DNA of 51,845 bases from Arachnopeziza araneosa (taxonomy: Eukaryota > Ascomycota > Leotiomycetes > Helotiales > Arachnopezizaceae). The position numbers and the translations under genes were made by a program. Of this stretch, positions 34,573 to 45,908 are shown piece by piece. Position 1 is the first letter of the stretch. Each line of letters starts with the position of its first letter. The stretch lies in contig QYAI01000220.1 of the NCBI GenBank assembly GCA_003988855.1, positions 1 through 51,845 on the forward strand. Reading direction: 5' to 3'. Under the pieces are notes generated by a model that did no database searches, had not been told where the DNA came from, and saw nothing but the letters and a program-made list of their open reading frames with translations.

Positions 34573-35220
34573 TTTGGGCGGATATAAGAAAGTGAGGGTA
34601 AACTAAATAAAGTTTATATATAACCCTCCTCACTACTGATTCAGTCGTGATGTTCATCCTGGTTCTTACAAGCCATTGAGAAATGGTGCTGACGAGACAG
34701 ATCAGCTTCTCTAGTCTTAGATGTTGAGCCTCACACCTCAGCCAGCATCGTAATAATTAGAAGTTGTGATGCATCTCTGATGTTTTTTTTTCTTCCCCCG
34801 GGCTATCAAACAACCCCTCTCATTCATCACCTCATAAATCAAGAACATCGAAACGCTCGCAGGCATATAGCAATTTTATTTTATTTTTTTATTTAGAAAA
34901 CAGTTAACTCCTCATCATCGTTGAAGCAGAGACGGTTATGTATTCTTGTATTTGACGTGTTTTACTTTCACTTTTGTTTTGGTGAGGGGAGGATTTAGGA
35001 TGGGATATTTACTTTTTCGTGTTCTTTCATCTGCGCTGGGGTGTCTGAATGGCGCTTTGCTGTGCTGTGCTATGCTTTGCTATGCTACAATGTATTCTGT
35101 TGAAGAACAGAAATTTGGTTTTTGAACTGAGTTGAGGATAGTCTTGTTGATTCCCTCCTTTCCTCGTACTCTTGATTGATTCCTTTTACATCTTCCGAAC
35201 TAGTACTCCTCAGTCTAGTC
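34573..35220. other. convergent intergenic region
   Basis: About 650 bases between the 3' ends of the P450 (plus) and the DUF952 gene (minus). An AATAAA near 34605 is a likely polyadenylation signal for the P450. T-rich tracts lie near 34782-34792 and 34873-34890. No gene is seen. Confidence 0.5.
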
Positions 35221-35890
35221 TCAAGCACCCTTTGGCACATCCACATCCCAACACCATCCTTCAGGCCCCCACTCGCTTCCCTGGCGCTCAAATTTCCCCA
35301 CCGCGTCGACCTCTTCTCGTCCTAGTTTGAGACCCTTCTCACCGACGCCTTTGGGGTCGTTGTTGTGGATGTGGGGAAAGTAGCCGGCTCTCCCTTCTAT
35401 ATCTGTTTGGTGGAGGGTTAGTTTTTGTTTGGGGATCTTTAAATTTCTCGTTCGATATTGCCTTTATTTCTACTTTATTGTTGGGACATTTAATCATTCA
35501 AGGTGTGATGAGAAGTCGAGAAATAGGATTATTACAAGATTAATATGGGGTGAAAAAAGAAGAGGGTTAAAAAAGAAAAGCCCACATACCCCAACAGCCA
35601 CCCACTTCCTCTGGTCCCTTCCCCTTGGAGTCTTCCCACTTGATGAATTCCGCGACGGTCTGGTATTCAATCCGCAAGATCCAGACGTGCTCTGCATCGG
35701 CAAAGAAATTTCTCAGGGTACCGAGGAGTTGCACCGAGGTGGAGAGGTGGATAAACCCGTCTCGGGAGTCGAGAGCGGAGAGGGGGAGGACGGCGGGGAG
35801 CGGAGATGGGGGTGGAGGCGTCGAGGGGAGGATCTTGTAGATGTAGCGCGGGAGGGGGGTGGGGATGGAATTCTGAGAGGTGGAGGTCAT
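35221..35890 (-). CDS. DUF952-domain protein
   Basis: 158 residues from exons 35890-35590 and 35396-35221, with a long 193-nt intron (donor GTATGT, acceptor ATATAG). DUF952 proteins are small and related in fold to ADP-ribosyl-transfer/ArfA-like domains; their function is not established. Motifs: YIYKILPS, then LSALDSRDGFIHLSTSVQLL and NFFADAEHVWILRIEY. After the intron GYFPHIHNNDP carries the conserved PHIH, and the end is GWCWDVDVPKGA. I start at the ATG at 35890. The frame is open far upstream (to 36313), but that part is simple-sequence-rich and overlaps the GAG and TGAGG repeats, so it is probably 5' leader. Confidence 0.86.
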
Positions 35891-36041
35891 GGCTGAGAGG
35901 GATGGCGGGGTAAGAGGTTTAGAAGTGGCTTTGAAAGGGATCAACGGTGAGCGGAACTTTGAGTAATGGTCTGAAGGATGAAGGATAGAGATCAATAGAA
36001 GAGAAATTCGGGTTTGGAGCTGAAACCAACGCGCAAGAGAA

Positions 36042-36076
36042 TGTGAGGTGAGGTGAGGTGAGGTGAGGTGAGGTGA
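36042..36076. repeat. TGAGG pentanucleotide repeat
   Basis: About seven copies of TGAGG in the leader/promoter of the DUF952 gene. It reads as CCTCA on the coding strand. Confidence 0.9.
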
Positions 36077-36225
36077 GAAACTGTTCGCAGCGGGGTTGCT
36101 CTCAACTCGCTGAGTAACTGAGGCCACGTGACGTGATATGAGGTGTGACGGGAGCGTTGAACTGAAAGCTAGCTGGTATATAGTGTATGACAACAGATTA
36201 GATTCATCGACTATTGAATCGAAAG

Positions 36226-36249
36226 AGGAGGAGGAGGAGGAGGAGGAGA
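36226..36249. repeat. GAG trinucleotide repeat
   Basis: About eight GAG units, preceding the HeLo-like gene by about 150 bases. Confidence 0.9.
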
Positions 36250-36397
36250 GTGATAGAAGAGAGGCAATCAGACAAGAGTCTCCAGGTGAGGCTGAGAAGG
36301 GTGGGCTGTGCAATTAAGAGTTGCAAACAACCACCTCGATTAATCAGGCTACGAACTAATCAGACCTCAAGTCAACATACCCAGACCATGATGGAAC

Positions 36398-37245
36398 ATG
36401 GATCCATTATCCATCGCCACGACATGCATTACCCTAATCGCGACCATCACTAAGACATCCCTACTAGTCGGAGGTTTCATCAAGGACGTTCGCGCGGCTA
36501 GGAGCGACCTCGATGGAGTCTTGCGAGAACTACTCTCCCTCAAAACGGTCCTCAAATTGCTAGCAGACGATGTAACCGATTCTGCCAACGGATCCTTTTC
36601 ACAGACTCTGCAGAAACAAATTACAGGCATCATTACGAATTGTAATGGGTCGTGCTGGATATTGAAGAGACGCTGAAGAAACATGAAGGCGGCAAGTTGA
36701 GCAAGGAGGATACAGCACAAATTCTGGCCGAAATTGCCCGTTTGCAAGAGCAATTGCCACGAGACGCTCAACCAAACCATGCATCAGGATTCATGTTGGA
36801 GAGATATCTAGATAACCTTACCAGCTATGCTGAGACTGTCTATGACACACTACCAGACAATCTTGATGAACATAGGGGTAGTAAGAATAGGTCTATAAAC
36901 CAACGAAGGAGTGCTACTTCATTATCGCGCTCAAGTAGCACTGCTGGAGAAGCTCAGATCGCCGAGAACAACTATGCAGGACAGAACGCCGTGGATGTTG
37001 CTCGAGAGACAATTACACAAGGAATTCCACCAAATCTCTCAACAGGAACTCGTCAACAACACTCTGATGACCATCATGATGTTAAGCAGCCGAGGTATCT
37101 GGGGCCACCCTGGATGGCTTCAGTAGCAGAGCGTCCCGACCTAATGGAGGATATCGCGTGGTCAGCTTCAGATCTAGAATCTATCTCCCGAAAAATCGAA
37201 ATTCAGCGCCTCACCAAATTAATGGCATCGAGCCGGGAGTTTTAG
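36398..37245 (+). pseudogene. HeLo-like/STAND N-terminal domain gene with a one-base frameshift
   Basis: The start MDPLSIATTCITLIATITKT is the typical opening of the fungal STAND N-terminal / HeLo-like N domain found in front of ankyrin or NACHT modules. That domain belongs to fungal immunity and cell-death proteins. The frame continues through DVRAARSDLDGVLRELLSLK to IITNCN near 36645. It then must shift to reach VLDIEETLKKHEGGKLSKED and RLQEQLP, because the G-run AATGGGTC is one G short of AATGGGGTC. No usable intron bridges the gap. Past the shift the frame runs to a TAG ending at 37245. The total is about 282 residues with no ankyrin or NACHT part, so it is either a short stand-alone form or truncated. 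A sequencing error in the G-run is an alternative to true loss. Confidence 0.65.
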
Positions 37246-38761
37246 GGGTGAATACCCTCCTACGGACTGAAAATCAACCCCACGAACAATCCAGGGCACC
37301 AACTCCACCAATTGATTCATCAGAAACTAAAGGCTCACAAGGGATCATGGGTGGGCGAATTACTCCGGAGGCTAGTGGTGATCATATTGTGAGATTAAGG
37401 AGGATATATCGAGGCAACTCAGAGTTGATCAACATAAGAGCCAAGATTCCGAAGCTGAACTGATAGTAACTCAATACATTTCGCAAAATATTGCACATAT
37501 CAAATATCCCACACCAACCAAAGTGTCACTCATATACCACCTCTGAAGTAACCTCTGAACAAACGTTCCAGGATGACTGCCGTTCACTTGTTTCTCTTTC
37601 GGAGCGTTCCAGGAGACATTATTCATTGGCTCTTGAGGTCGAAGTGAAGCAGTGCTAGACTTACGGTACTCCTTACCTTCTTGGAGTAGGACACTCCTGA
37701 AGGCGCCCTCCTTACTGGACTATTCTCTGCTTTTCGCTCTTGAGGGAAACCCAGGATGATATTTCGTTTTGCTTTTATTTGATCAATCGGCTATCCCTAA
37801 TCTTGGGTCTGCGCGGGCTAGAATCGCGGTGTTTCTCTCCTGGGAAGCACCTCAATTCGATTTATCTTGTAGTGTTATCGAAATAGCGTGATAAATGTGT
37901 TTGGAAAGAGTTTATTGAGGTTCAGGGGATTTTGTTCAGGCTTGTCGAACTTCTGTGATTGAAACTTGATGGGAATGGAGGTCGGAGCAAGTTATAGGTT
38001 CAATATAAAAAGGTAAAGTATGTTATGATTTTAGCGTGTCTTCCTCGAGAGGCTCTAGGTGCTTGGCTGACTTATCCAGAATGATCGTGGTATTCGATTT
38101 ACTTAACAAATTGACTGGGCTGAGAGTGGGCTGAGGGTGATTGGTGTTTGAGTTAAAGGGCCATGCTGAATACAGTAACTCACTTCGCTTCTTGACTTTC
38201 ATCTAATGAACTTACGTTGATCAGGCCATGAGGGATGAATGAAGAGTCTTGTGGTTTGCATCCAAAGTGGTTGTTTGCACGATTTCCGATTTATGCTGTA
38301 TAAAAAGAGAAAGCTACTTTGAAAATTGGGCTTCGACAGCGTGGGATAATAATTTACTCATCGAATGAAGTGTCGTCTGTGGTGATTGCAGTTAGTCTAG
38401 AGTTTGTAAAGACGAGAACAGTTTAAAAATAAAGAATAACTGTAAATGCAAGTTTTAGATATAGTGGTCGCTAAGTCATGAGACGATTTTCTCATTTGAG
38501 AACCTTCTTGGAACTATCTAGATTCGAATCTTTTAAATTTCTACTACTTTCTTTTCTACGCACTGACTAGTATGTATATCTAACAATCCTACCAGTCTAT
38601 CCTCATTCACCTCATACCGTGTTCCACTTATGTCAACAGCTCACTCACAGCTGGCATCTCTGTATGTCCTGAGATATGTTTTCGAGCAACACCAAACTGC
38701 TGCATATTAGGTGATGAAGTCGGCGATTGCTTATGGAAAGAAGATACGTCAGACACATGGC
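37246..38761. other. AT-rich stretch, no gene seen
   Basis: About 1.5 kb. The frame next to the HeLo-like gene stays open to about 37463, but I see no domain in it. The rest has no credible coding sequence on either strand. Confidence 0.5.
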
Positions 38762-39175
38762 TCATACGAGAGGGCAAACCCGCACCGGTGGCAGATGGGA
38801 GATCAGAGGTAAGCTGGTCAGAGACGGGTACTGGATCGGACGGTTGTCTCTTGTGGTTTCGACGCCAGATGCAACAGGGCGGCGAGGATGACGTCGATGG
38901 CTACTGCGTGGCTCTTCGTGGAGGTCGGAGTAGTCTGACGGGATCGAAGAGGATGAGGAAGAGGAAGCGAGGTTTTCATTACAGCATTGCTGGTAGATGT
39001 GATATGTATCGAAGAAAATGCAGGCTTGCGTAGATATTGTCAAGAGGACGATAGAGCTGGTAACGAATACTAGAGCCGAAGCTCTATAAAAAGCTAGATC
39101 TTGGTTAACATAGTGTAGTGGGGTTTCAGGGTGCATGACATTTTTCCGTCCTTTCACTAGCGAGAGCACGTGCAT
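38762..39175 (-). CDS. possible small single-pass membrane protein
   Basis: Open frame of 137 residues from the ATG at 39175. It has one hydrophobic segment (ASALVFVTSSIVLLTISTQA), then YHIYQQCCNEN, a Ser run of seven and a polar, basic tail. There is no known family and no splice evidence. The hydrophobic segment is the only support, so it may be a chance frame. Confidence 0.25.
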   Translation of the reverse strand: MHVLSLVKGRKNVMHPETPLHYVNQDLAFYRASALVFVTSSIVLLTISTQACIFFDTYHIYQQCCNENLASSSSSSSIPSDYSDLHEEPRSSHRRHPRRPVASGVETTRDNRPIQYPSLTSLPLISHLPPVRVCPLV

Positions 39176-39908
39176 AGGACTCTCTATAAAGGAGGTCCTA
39201 CAGAGCACCTACATGAACGGAGATACATGGAGAGGATAGCAACAGAGACGACAGACAGCGAACAGAGGAGAGGGATAGTTAGTTAGGTTTTTTCATACGA
39301 TTGATTTTACGAATGGATTCAGATTGGATACAGATGGAGCATTGATCATACGGATTTCATTGATATTCTCTTCATACTGATACATTGATTTATCTACTTG
39401 TTTCCTATTTGTTGTATACACTGGTTTTTGGGTTCTTTGCTCTGGTTGGTTGTCCTTCCGAAATATACATATCGAGAGTCAGCTGGGAACCAACGAGATT
39501 CTTATTTTATTGGTTGCTCCTCCTACCCTCGTACAATAGTTTCGTAACAACCACAACTGAAGTCAAAAGTCCAGTCGCAAAATTGAATAGGAGAAAGGGT
39601 TACCAACTATGTTCATTTGAGCCACAACAACTGATTGTTCGTTATAAGCTGACTGTTGATCGTGGTTTGCGTGTCGCTCACTCACCTATGCTACAGCACT
39701 CTCCCCCCTGCATAATCAAACATGGTTGCACCCTATTTTTCATCCTCACACTCGCAATTAGACCAGTAGCGAGCCGGACGGAGAAAGTTGGGTCTCTTCG
39801 TTAAGTGCCAAAGGTCTAAGATAATTCTCACTCTCTTTGTCACGAGACGAGACCCAGTCACGCGACCTCTAGGGTTAAGTTAGGGCTAGACTAGTTAGTC
39901 AGCAAGAG

Positions 39909-39928
39909 CGGTTCCTTTAAAGGAACCG
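39909..39928. repeat. 20-bp perfect palindrome
   Basis: CGGTTCCTTTAAAGGAACCG reads the same on both strands. It stands alone in gene-poor DNA; it could be a dimeric binding site or hairpin, with nothing to decide between them. Confidence 0.9.
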
Positions 39929-40097
39929 GCACAGTAGCTAGCAATGAATCAGCTTTCCCTGACTTCTTCTTCCTCTTCTCTTGTCTCCCAACACTCTTCA
40001 TCATCAGAAAGCAATGTTCGGTGACTTGAAGACGAGGATGAGTGGCGAAAGCTCTCACACTAGCACATTGTTGGGAAGCTCGTACAAATCGAGACCA

Positions 40098-40129
40098 TGG
40101 CTTGGCTTGGCTTGGCTTGGCTTGGCTTA
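40098..40129. repeat. GGCTT pentanucleotide repeat
   Basis: About six copies of GGCTT. No gene covers it. Confidence 0.9.
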
Positions 40130-40640
40130 GCATTCACAGCCAGATCAATTTTTCAGCTGAGCCTCGAATTTGAAAACTTTCAATCTGCATTCTTTCTTGA
40201 TATCAAGTGTTTATCTTTAGCTTACATTACAATCTCGCGCGTAAGTGACATGAGATTTGCACTTTCATCCCATTACTCAGGCGGCATCTATTCAGAGAGA
40301 CTCTATCAACCCTCCAGAGAGCCTACCTCAAGGATTCTATGCAGCCGTCGCAATTGATGTAATTTCTTCTCACCCCCTCCTGATCGCTATCCAATCTCCT
40401 GCTTTCTTTTCAGGCGTTGAATTCCAAATGACCTGAAGTTGCATAAGCGAGAAAGCCCCTTTTTCTTTTGCAGCCTGGTTAAAACTTGCATCATCTCATC
40501 CCCAGCCTTGACTGTTTGGGTTCTCATCTAGAATTCCATATCTAAAATAAGTGAGATCACTTCTAAGCTTCTGATCTCCAATTGTCCGGCCAGCTTTTGT
40601 CTCGAATGACTTCTTATTGTGAGTTCATCGAGCTCGGCAG

Positions 40641-40699
40641 TACCCGACGGGGAATCGATCCCGCAAGTGTGAGGCTGAGCGCCGTGGGCCAATGATTGC
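40641..40699 (-). pseudogene. tRNA-like fragment, anticodon CAC (Val) if real
   Basis: On the minus strand an A-box-like TGGCCCACGG (40691-40682) is followed by CCTCACACTTG, where CAC would sit in a seven-base anticodon loop, and by a B-box match GGATCGATTCC (40661-40651). The T-stem has mismatches and I can find no pairing acceptor stem, so it is a degenerate tRNA-derived sequence at best. Confidence 0.25.
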
Positions 40700-41147
40700 G
40701 TGCCAAGTGCAATCATGATGCAGATCTTAATTGCCCAATCTTTTCATTCTATGAATAGACTCAGAATAGAAAGTCTGCACAAGTCGCTGTGCTGCGGCCA
40801 GCGTTACTTTTCTGTAAGTGGGAGATTTTAGAGGGCACACAAGAATGGAAATTACGTGGCCAGAATCTATTTGATAACTATTTACTGCATGAGGGACAAG
40901 TCGTGAAGAATGAGAGCCTGTGTAACTGCCAAGAGTGCGGCTTGCCGACTGGCTCACCGACTGGCTCATCGAACGAGAGATGGCGTGCATTTTGCTCAGA
41001 ATTAATAAGATAGATAAGATAAACAGCCTACTCAGCTTATCTATCCTAACTCTTAAGTGACCTGACCCCGCCAGGCCGGGATAATTGTAATAAGGTGCCA
41101 GCTTTTCTCGCAACCTTGAACTTATTCCTGACAGCTTCTACGGCTCA

Positions 41148-43011
41148 ATGTTACCTTCAAAAAGTCTTGTAACTTTCCTTCAAAGACTTGTCCTTTTATA
41201 TGGCTTCGCTTCTGCTGCAAACGTTGTATCATACAAAGTAACGAGAGCCTTGCCTGCAGATGGAGCCCCAGATCATCCAAGCATTAGGCAGCGGACTACG
41301 TCCTCATACAGCGAGATTTTAAACAACACTCTACAACAATCTCTTTACTATGCATCCGTACAGGTTGGAACACCGGCGCAGACGCTATCTTTAGCATTAG
41401 GTACCGGAAGCAGCGATGTTTGGGTTATTTACCGTGCGATGTCTGCCTGTTCTAACGGGCAATGCTTGACGCCATGTTAGTACAGGTTTTCACGTTGATT
41501 CATCTTTAGTTCTCATGTTCCGTATTCTGGTTGTTCAAGGCTAACTTTTACCACAAGTCAATCCAAATGCTTCTCAAACTGTAACAACAGTCCGGGCGGG
41601 CGCCTTTAACATTTACTACCAGGACAACTCCTCTGTGCATGGCGACTATATAAGTGACGTTTTCGCAGTCGGTAATGTTGGTCAAGCACGAATGGTTCTA
41701 CAAATGGGGCTTGCGACCAGTATTGTCAACGCTGGGGTACAAGCAGGTGGTATCATGGGTATTGGCTACGACGGTAACGAGGCAACGTCGGTTCATTATC
41801 AAAATTTTATGGATCAGATGGTCTCCAATGGATTGACGAGCACAAAACTCTATAGTATCTGGCTGAATGATTACCGCAGTAGCACGGGAAGCATTGTATT
41901 TGGAGGAATCGACACAGAGAAATACTATGGCACGTTATATTCAATGCCCATCCACTCAGATGCAAAGGGAAACTACACGGCCTTTACCGTCGGGCTCACA
42001 TCTATCAGCATCTCACCACATGCTGGAGCAACCATTCCAATCACCAACTCTAGCTTTTCAGCTCCAGTTATCCTTGAGTCTTCAACAACAGTGATCTGGC
42101 TACCAGACAACGTGGTCGCGATCATCTATTCTATGTTCAATGCTAAAGTTGTTGGTGGCATACCGTATGTTGACTGCGGATATAGCAATACCTCATATAT
42201 GTCATTTGAGTTCGAGAGCGGCTCGGTCGTGAACGTGGATTATTTGGAAGTCATCAACAAACTTTTCGTGCCATACCCGGTACCTGCTGGTTTGCCGTTC
42301 ACTGATGTCTGTTCTCTTGGAATACTATCTAGTGGCACGTAAGTCTGTCTCATCTTATAAAATAACGTCTACAGTGTGCGCTGCTGGTGGTATCAGTGGT
42401 TATTGCAACTCGCTGTTTTGATCTCGGTGTAGCTGAAAGTCAATGTGATCAGACAACCTTCGATCCTCGGCGACTTCTTCCTTCGATCAGCATACGTCGT
42501 CTACGATCTCACAAACAATCGAATCGGCATCGCTCAAGCTAACTTGAACTCGACACAAAGCAACATCGTCGAAATTTCCGCCGGAGCAGCAAGCATACCT
42601 CAGTCCACAGGTGTAACACCGCCGAACCCTCTTTCTACTTCTATAACTTCAACTTCTTCACTCTCAACCACCTCTACACCAACTAGTACATCCATCTCTA
42701 CACTCACCTCCACACATAATTCCACACCCACGACGAGTGCGATACCCAGCAGTGGTCTCCACGGTAGAGCTAAGATTGGCGTAATCGCTGGTGTGACTGT
42801 TGGAGGTGTATTTGTGCTTGCCTTCCTCGCTTGTTGTCTTTACTCTCGTTGTGGGGGTGGGGAGAAGCAAAGTGCTAATGCAGGAAGCGCAGATAGGAGG
42901 AGCGAGATGGAAGCGCCACATATACCGACTGAGGAAGTGATCGTTGTGAATCCTACGTTGATTATGAGACCAAAGTTAACGCCTTTGTATTCTGCAGATA
43001 AGAGAAATTAA
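41148..43011 (+). CDS. membrane-anchored pepsin-like (A1) protein lacking both catalytic aspartates
   Basis: 555 residues from exons 41148-41475, 41558-42338 and 42453-43011. The introns are 82 and 114 nt; their removal restores CLTP-FNPNASQT and SSGT-TQPSILGDFFLRSAYVVY. A signal peptide (MLPSKSLVTFLQRLVLLYGFASA) and an A1 fold follow: YYASVQVGTPAQTLSLAL, GGIMGIGYDG and GSIVFGGIDTEKYYG. The first active-site triplet, usually DTG, is GTG with Gly85 (codon GGT). The second, usually DSG or DTG, is ESS with Glu283. The protein should therefore be inactive as a protease. After the fold come a Ser/Thr-rich stalk, one TM helix (IGVIAGVTVGGVFVLAFLAC) and a cytoplasmic tail of about 70 residues. This is yapsin-like or receptor-like topology. 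No frame breaks are seen, so the protein may be kept for another role, such as binding. Confidence 0.9.
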
Positions 43012-43468
43012 GGATGAAGAGATGATTATGCAGAGAGTACATGAAGACCCAAGATACAGACACATTCTCACGTTGGACATAATTGTTGTTGATAATCATC
43101 AAGATGCTCACATATCATTTGGTAATAGTTACAGCTAGTCAATTAAACTGATTCATTACTTTACGGATGAAAATTGAGGTTGCGCTGTATTGTATACCCG
43201 TATTGTACCTACTTGGGAAGATGCATTTCTTGCCACTTCCATTCACGATTTTCACTATCACGAGTTCTAATACGATGGGGAATGAGGCTTATGATTCGAA
43301 GGTCTTAATATAACTCATGCGAAGTACAGTAAAAGCTTATGTTCAAAATATGGATGCTGATAATTTGGGCCTATTGCTCTCGCTGTGCTGGCCTCGACTG
43401 ACAATTATACTTCCAATTAAATGATGACTATCGTCCCAATTCCCAGGAAAGCCATATGATTCAGAGCT
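43012..43468. other. convergent intergenic region
   Basis: About 460 bases between the 3' ends of the pepsin-like and Hsp70-like genes. Nothing further is recognised. Confidence 0.5.
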
Positions 43469-45908
43469 TTAATCGTCGCCGGATTCTTCATGATAATTCG
43501 ATTGTGATTCTGCTAAACCTAGCGACGCTATGTTGTTGAGCAAAGGATCAGTGACCTTTACACTACTGACTATTTCATCGTCGGCTTGAAGACAAAGTTG
43601 AACTTGAAAAAATCCGGGACAGATTCTCATTTTTAGAATCAGCGATGCAACATAAAGTTTTGGGTTTTCATCGCTGCGCCTGTGTTGGGAAAGAGGGTAG
43701 CGGCTCAAGTCATATTCCAGAACATCTTTCTTGCTGAGTCCAGGCTCTATGTCAGGTCAATATAAATGATGCATTGAAATGCTAAGAAGGATTAAATGTA
43801 CCGTTCCTAAATCTGGAGAAACTTGTTGGTTCATCCTCATGATCATAGGTAAAGATAGCAACTGAGCCTGTTTTAGGCCCAGCCTGTGTCAAATTTCTTT
43901 CGAAAGCGATGTTGATCTGCATAACTTCATTAGAAAGAATCATGTCTCCTTTCCTGATTAGCCACTGCAGTTGCTCTGCCATATCTGTTTGAAGAAAATC
44001 ATCCGTTGTGCGATCCTCGAAATCATGTTCAACTTTCGAATATAGTTTCCTCACTAGAACTCCATAACTGCGGGGACTCGGGCTCATAGAAGGAAACAAG
44101 TTATTAGCTGCTTTTTCGACTCCAAATATGACAGCCCCGCGAACAACCGCAGTCAATCTTTCAGATCAGCTTGGTTCTTGTCAATTCGTATTCCTGTGAT
44201 GGTTGACTTACGAAGTATCAGGGACTCTTAACTCGACAGGTACAGCCCCTGCAATTGTTTCTAAAGCGTCTTGGATCAATGACTTTAGATAAGGCGACTC
44301 GGCGAAGCCACCAACCAGAAAAACATTCTAAAATAGGTATTAGAAAAGTAGTAGAAAAGGTCTTGATAGGTGGCCATACTCTTGGCCGAGTACCTCGACT
44401 TTTAATGTCATTCAATTGATCGAGAATTAATTTCAAGATTCCTGTTGCGCAGGGTTCAAAGAAAGATTCCATGTCATTGCTATTTTGGTGTCAATGTGAT
44501 GCGATACTAGTGTTTAAACGGCTTACTATGAAATTTTGATCTGGCATTCTTTCACTCTGTCATCGACTGTGAGGTCATGAAACGATTCTGGTAGGTCAAT
44601 ATGCATCGTTCTACTTTCTCCCCACCTGAATGCTTTCTTCTTGGTTTCGAATTGACTCATGAGAGTCCGCATAATATCACCTTCTGCGTCGTGAGAACTA
44701 ATTTTGTTAGACAGCTTTGTTGGATCCAGTTCGTGATAGCGCTTTGATCCAATTAAGCCTCTGAGCCACTTCTTGAAAGCAAGATTGATGAATATAGCCC
44801 CGCATTTTCCCCCTAGTTATCTGGTCAGCACAAACTGATGTTAAGCAAAATCACTTGTATGAGTCTCAAGTCCCTCACCGACCGGAACCCCAACTCTCTC
44901 AATTTCAAACGGCTCTAACTGCTTCACTCTGTATGAGACCACGTCCTGATAGGCATCAGCTTGAGAATACATACGATTTGGGGAGGAAGACGTACGACGG
45001 TTCCTCCACCGGCATCGCAAAGTACGAAACCCTCGCCTACCTGCAAAAATATCAGTTTATTTCATGGGTTTCCGCAACAGATGTTTACCCTCATTCGGAA
45101 TTCAAACCCTGGTGTCTCCTTCAAATATCGGGCCGTGTAAATTGCAGCAGCCTCCGGCTCAGTTACGAGCATCATCTTTCCCAGACTCGGAAAATTATCG
45201 TCGTCATTGTTAAAACCCGCTTTGGTAAGAGCTCGGAACGTGGAGTTCTTAGCTCTGTAGTTCCATTCCTACTTCCAAGATTAGCAGAACTTAGGATATT
45301 ACTGGAATTGGAGACGTGCTGCTGGGATGGTGACAACGATATCTACTGGTGTTCGTTTTCTCAAGTCCGGCGCGAAGTCTGCCAGCGTATCTGACTTTGA
45401 ATCGATGAGGCATCGGAATACTCTTTCCAGATATTCCGCCACGATCTCCTCTGGTCCTTTGTGGACATGTATTGGTAATCCTTCGGGACTCTTCACATAT
45501 TGGAAGTTCAGATTATGTACTCCATCCAATGCTTCCAACATATAGTCCAACTCAGTCGACGTGTTGCGGATATCTAGCTGCAACTTTGTGTGCACCATCG
45601 CGATTGCATCTGCGCTGAGGTCTGCACCAAATTGTCTCTCTCTTCTCCTACTCTTATTCGTGTATGATACGACACTTGGAATCTTCTGGTGATTGCGCAT
45701 TTGAGCACCCCAGTCCTGGACGACTTTTATTTCGCTTAAGCTTGCTCTATCTCCAGCTGGAGTAGCCCATGCCACTCCTACGCCGGTGTCAGCAAATGAA
45801 GAGTCATTTAGATCTCAGAGACTTGAATGGGATCATACCTGTATAGGTCGTGCCATAATCTACTGCGATAACCAAACGCGTTGTTGGTGGTAGAGCTGGT
45901 GGCTCCAT
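43469..45908 (-). CDS. Hsp70-like (HSPA12/DnaK-type ATPase) protein
   Basis: 651 residues from ten exons: 45908-45839, 45777-45320, 45268-45089, 45040-44996, 44945-44879, 44812-44527, 44479-44380, 44327-44212, 44157-43802 and 43746-43469. Actin-fold ATPase motifs are in order: phosphate-1 VIAVDYGTTYTGVAWA, phosphate-2 VLCDAGGGTVDVVSY, the region VGVPVGGKCGAIFINLAF, and the adenosine motif FLVGGFAESPYL. ARYLKETPGFEF and TEPEAAAIYTA are further typical blocks. The C-terminus is about 200 residues and does not resemble the canonical substrate-binding domain, as in other fungal Hsp70-like proteins. Intron 2 (45269-45319) appears to be GC-AG (GCACGT...TAG). The other introns are GT-AG of 47-66 nt. 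It shares a 375-bp region with the divergent coiled-coil gene. These proteins are expanded in fungi and have no settled role. Confidence 0.93.

Larger units (their letters stand above)
39176..41147. other. 2-kb gene-poor stretch with small repeats
   Basis: No supported gene. It contains a 20-bp perfect palindrome (39909-39928), a GGCTT repeat (40098-40129) and a tRNA-like fragment (40641-40699), each listed separately. The promoter of the pepsin-like gene is at its right end. Confidence 0.5.

Noticed and set aside
39868..39892. Telomere-like TAGGGTTAAGTTAGGG
   Set aside because: Only two imperfect TTAGGG-like words; too short to call an interstitial telomere repeat.
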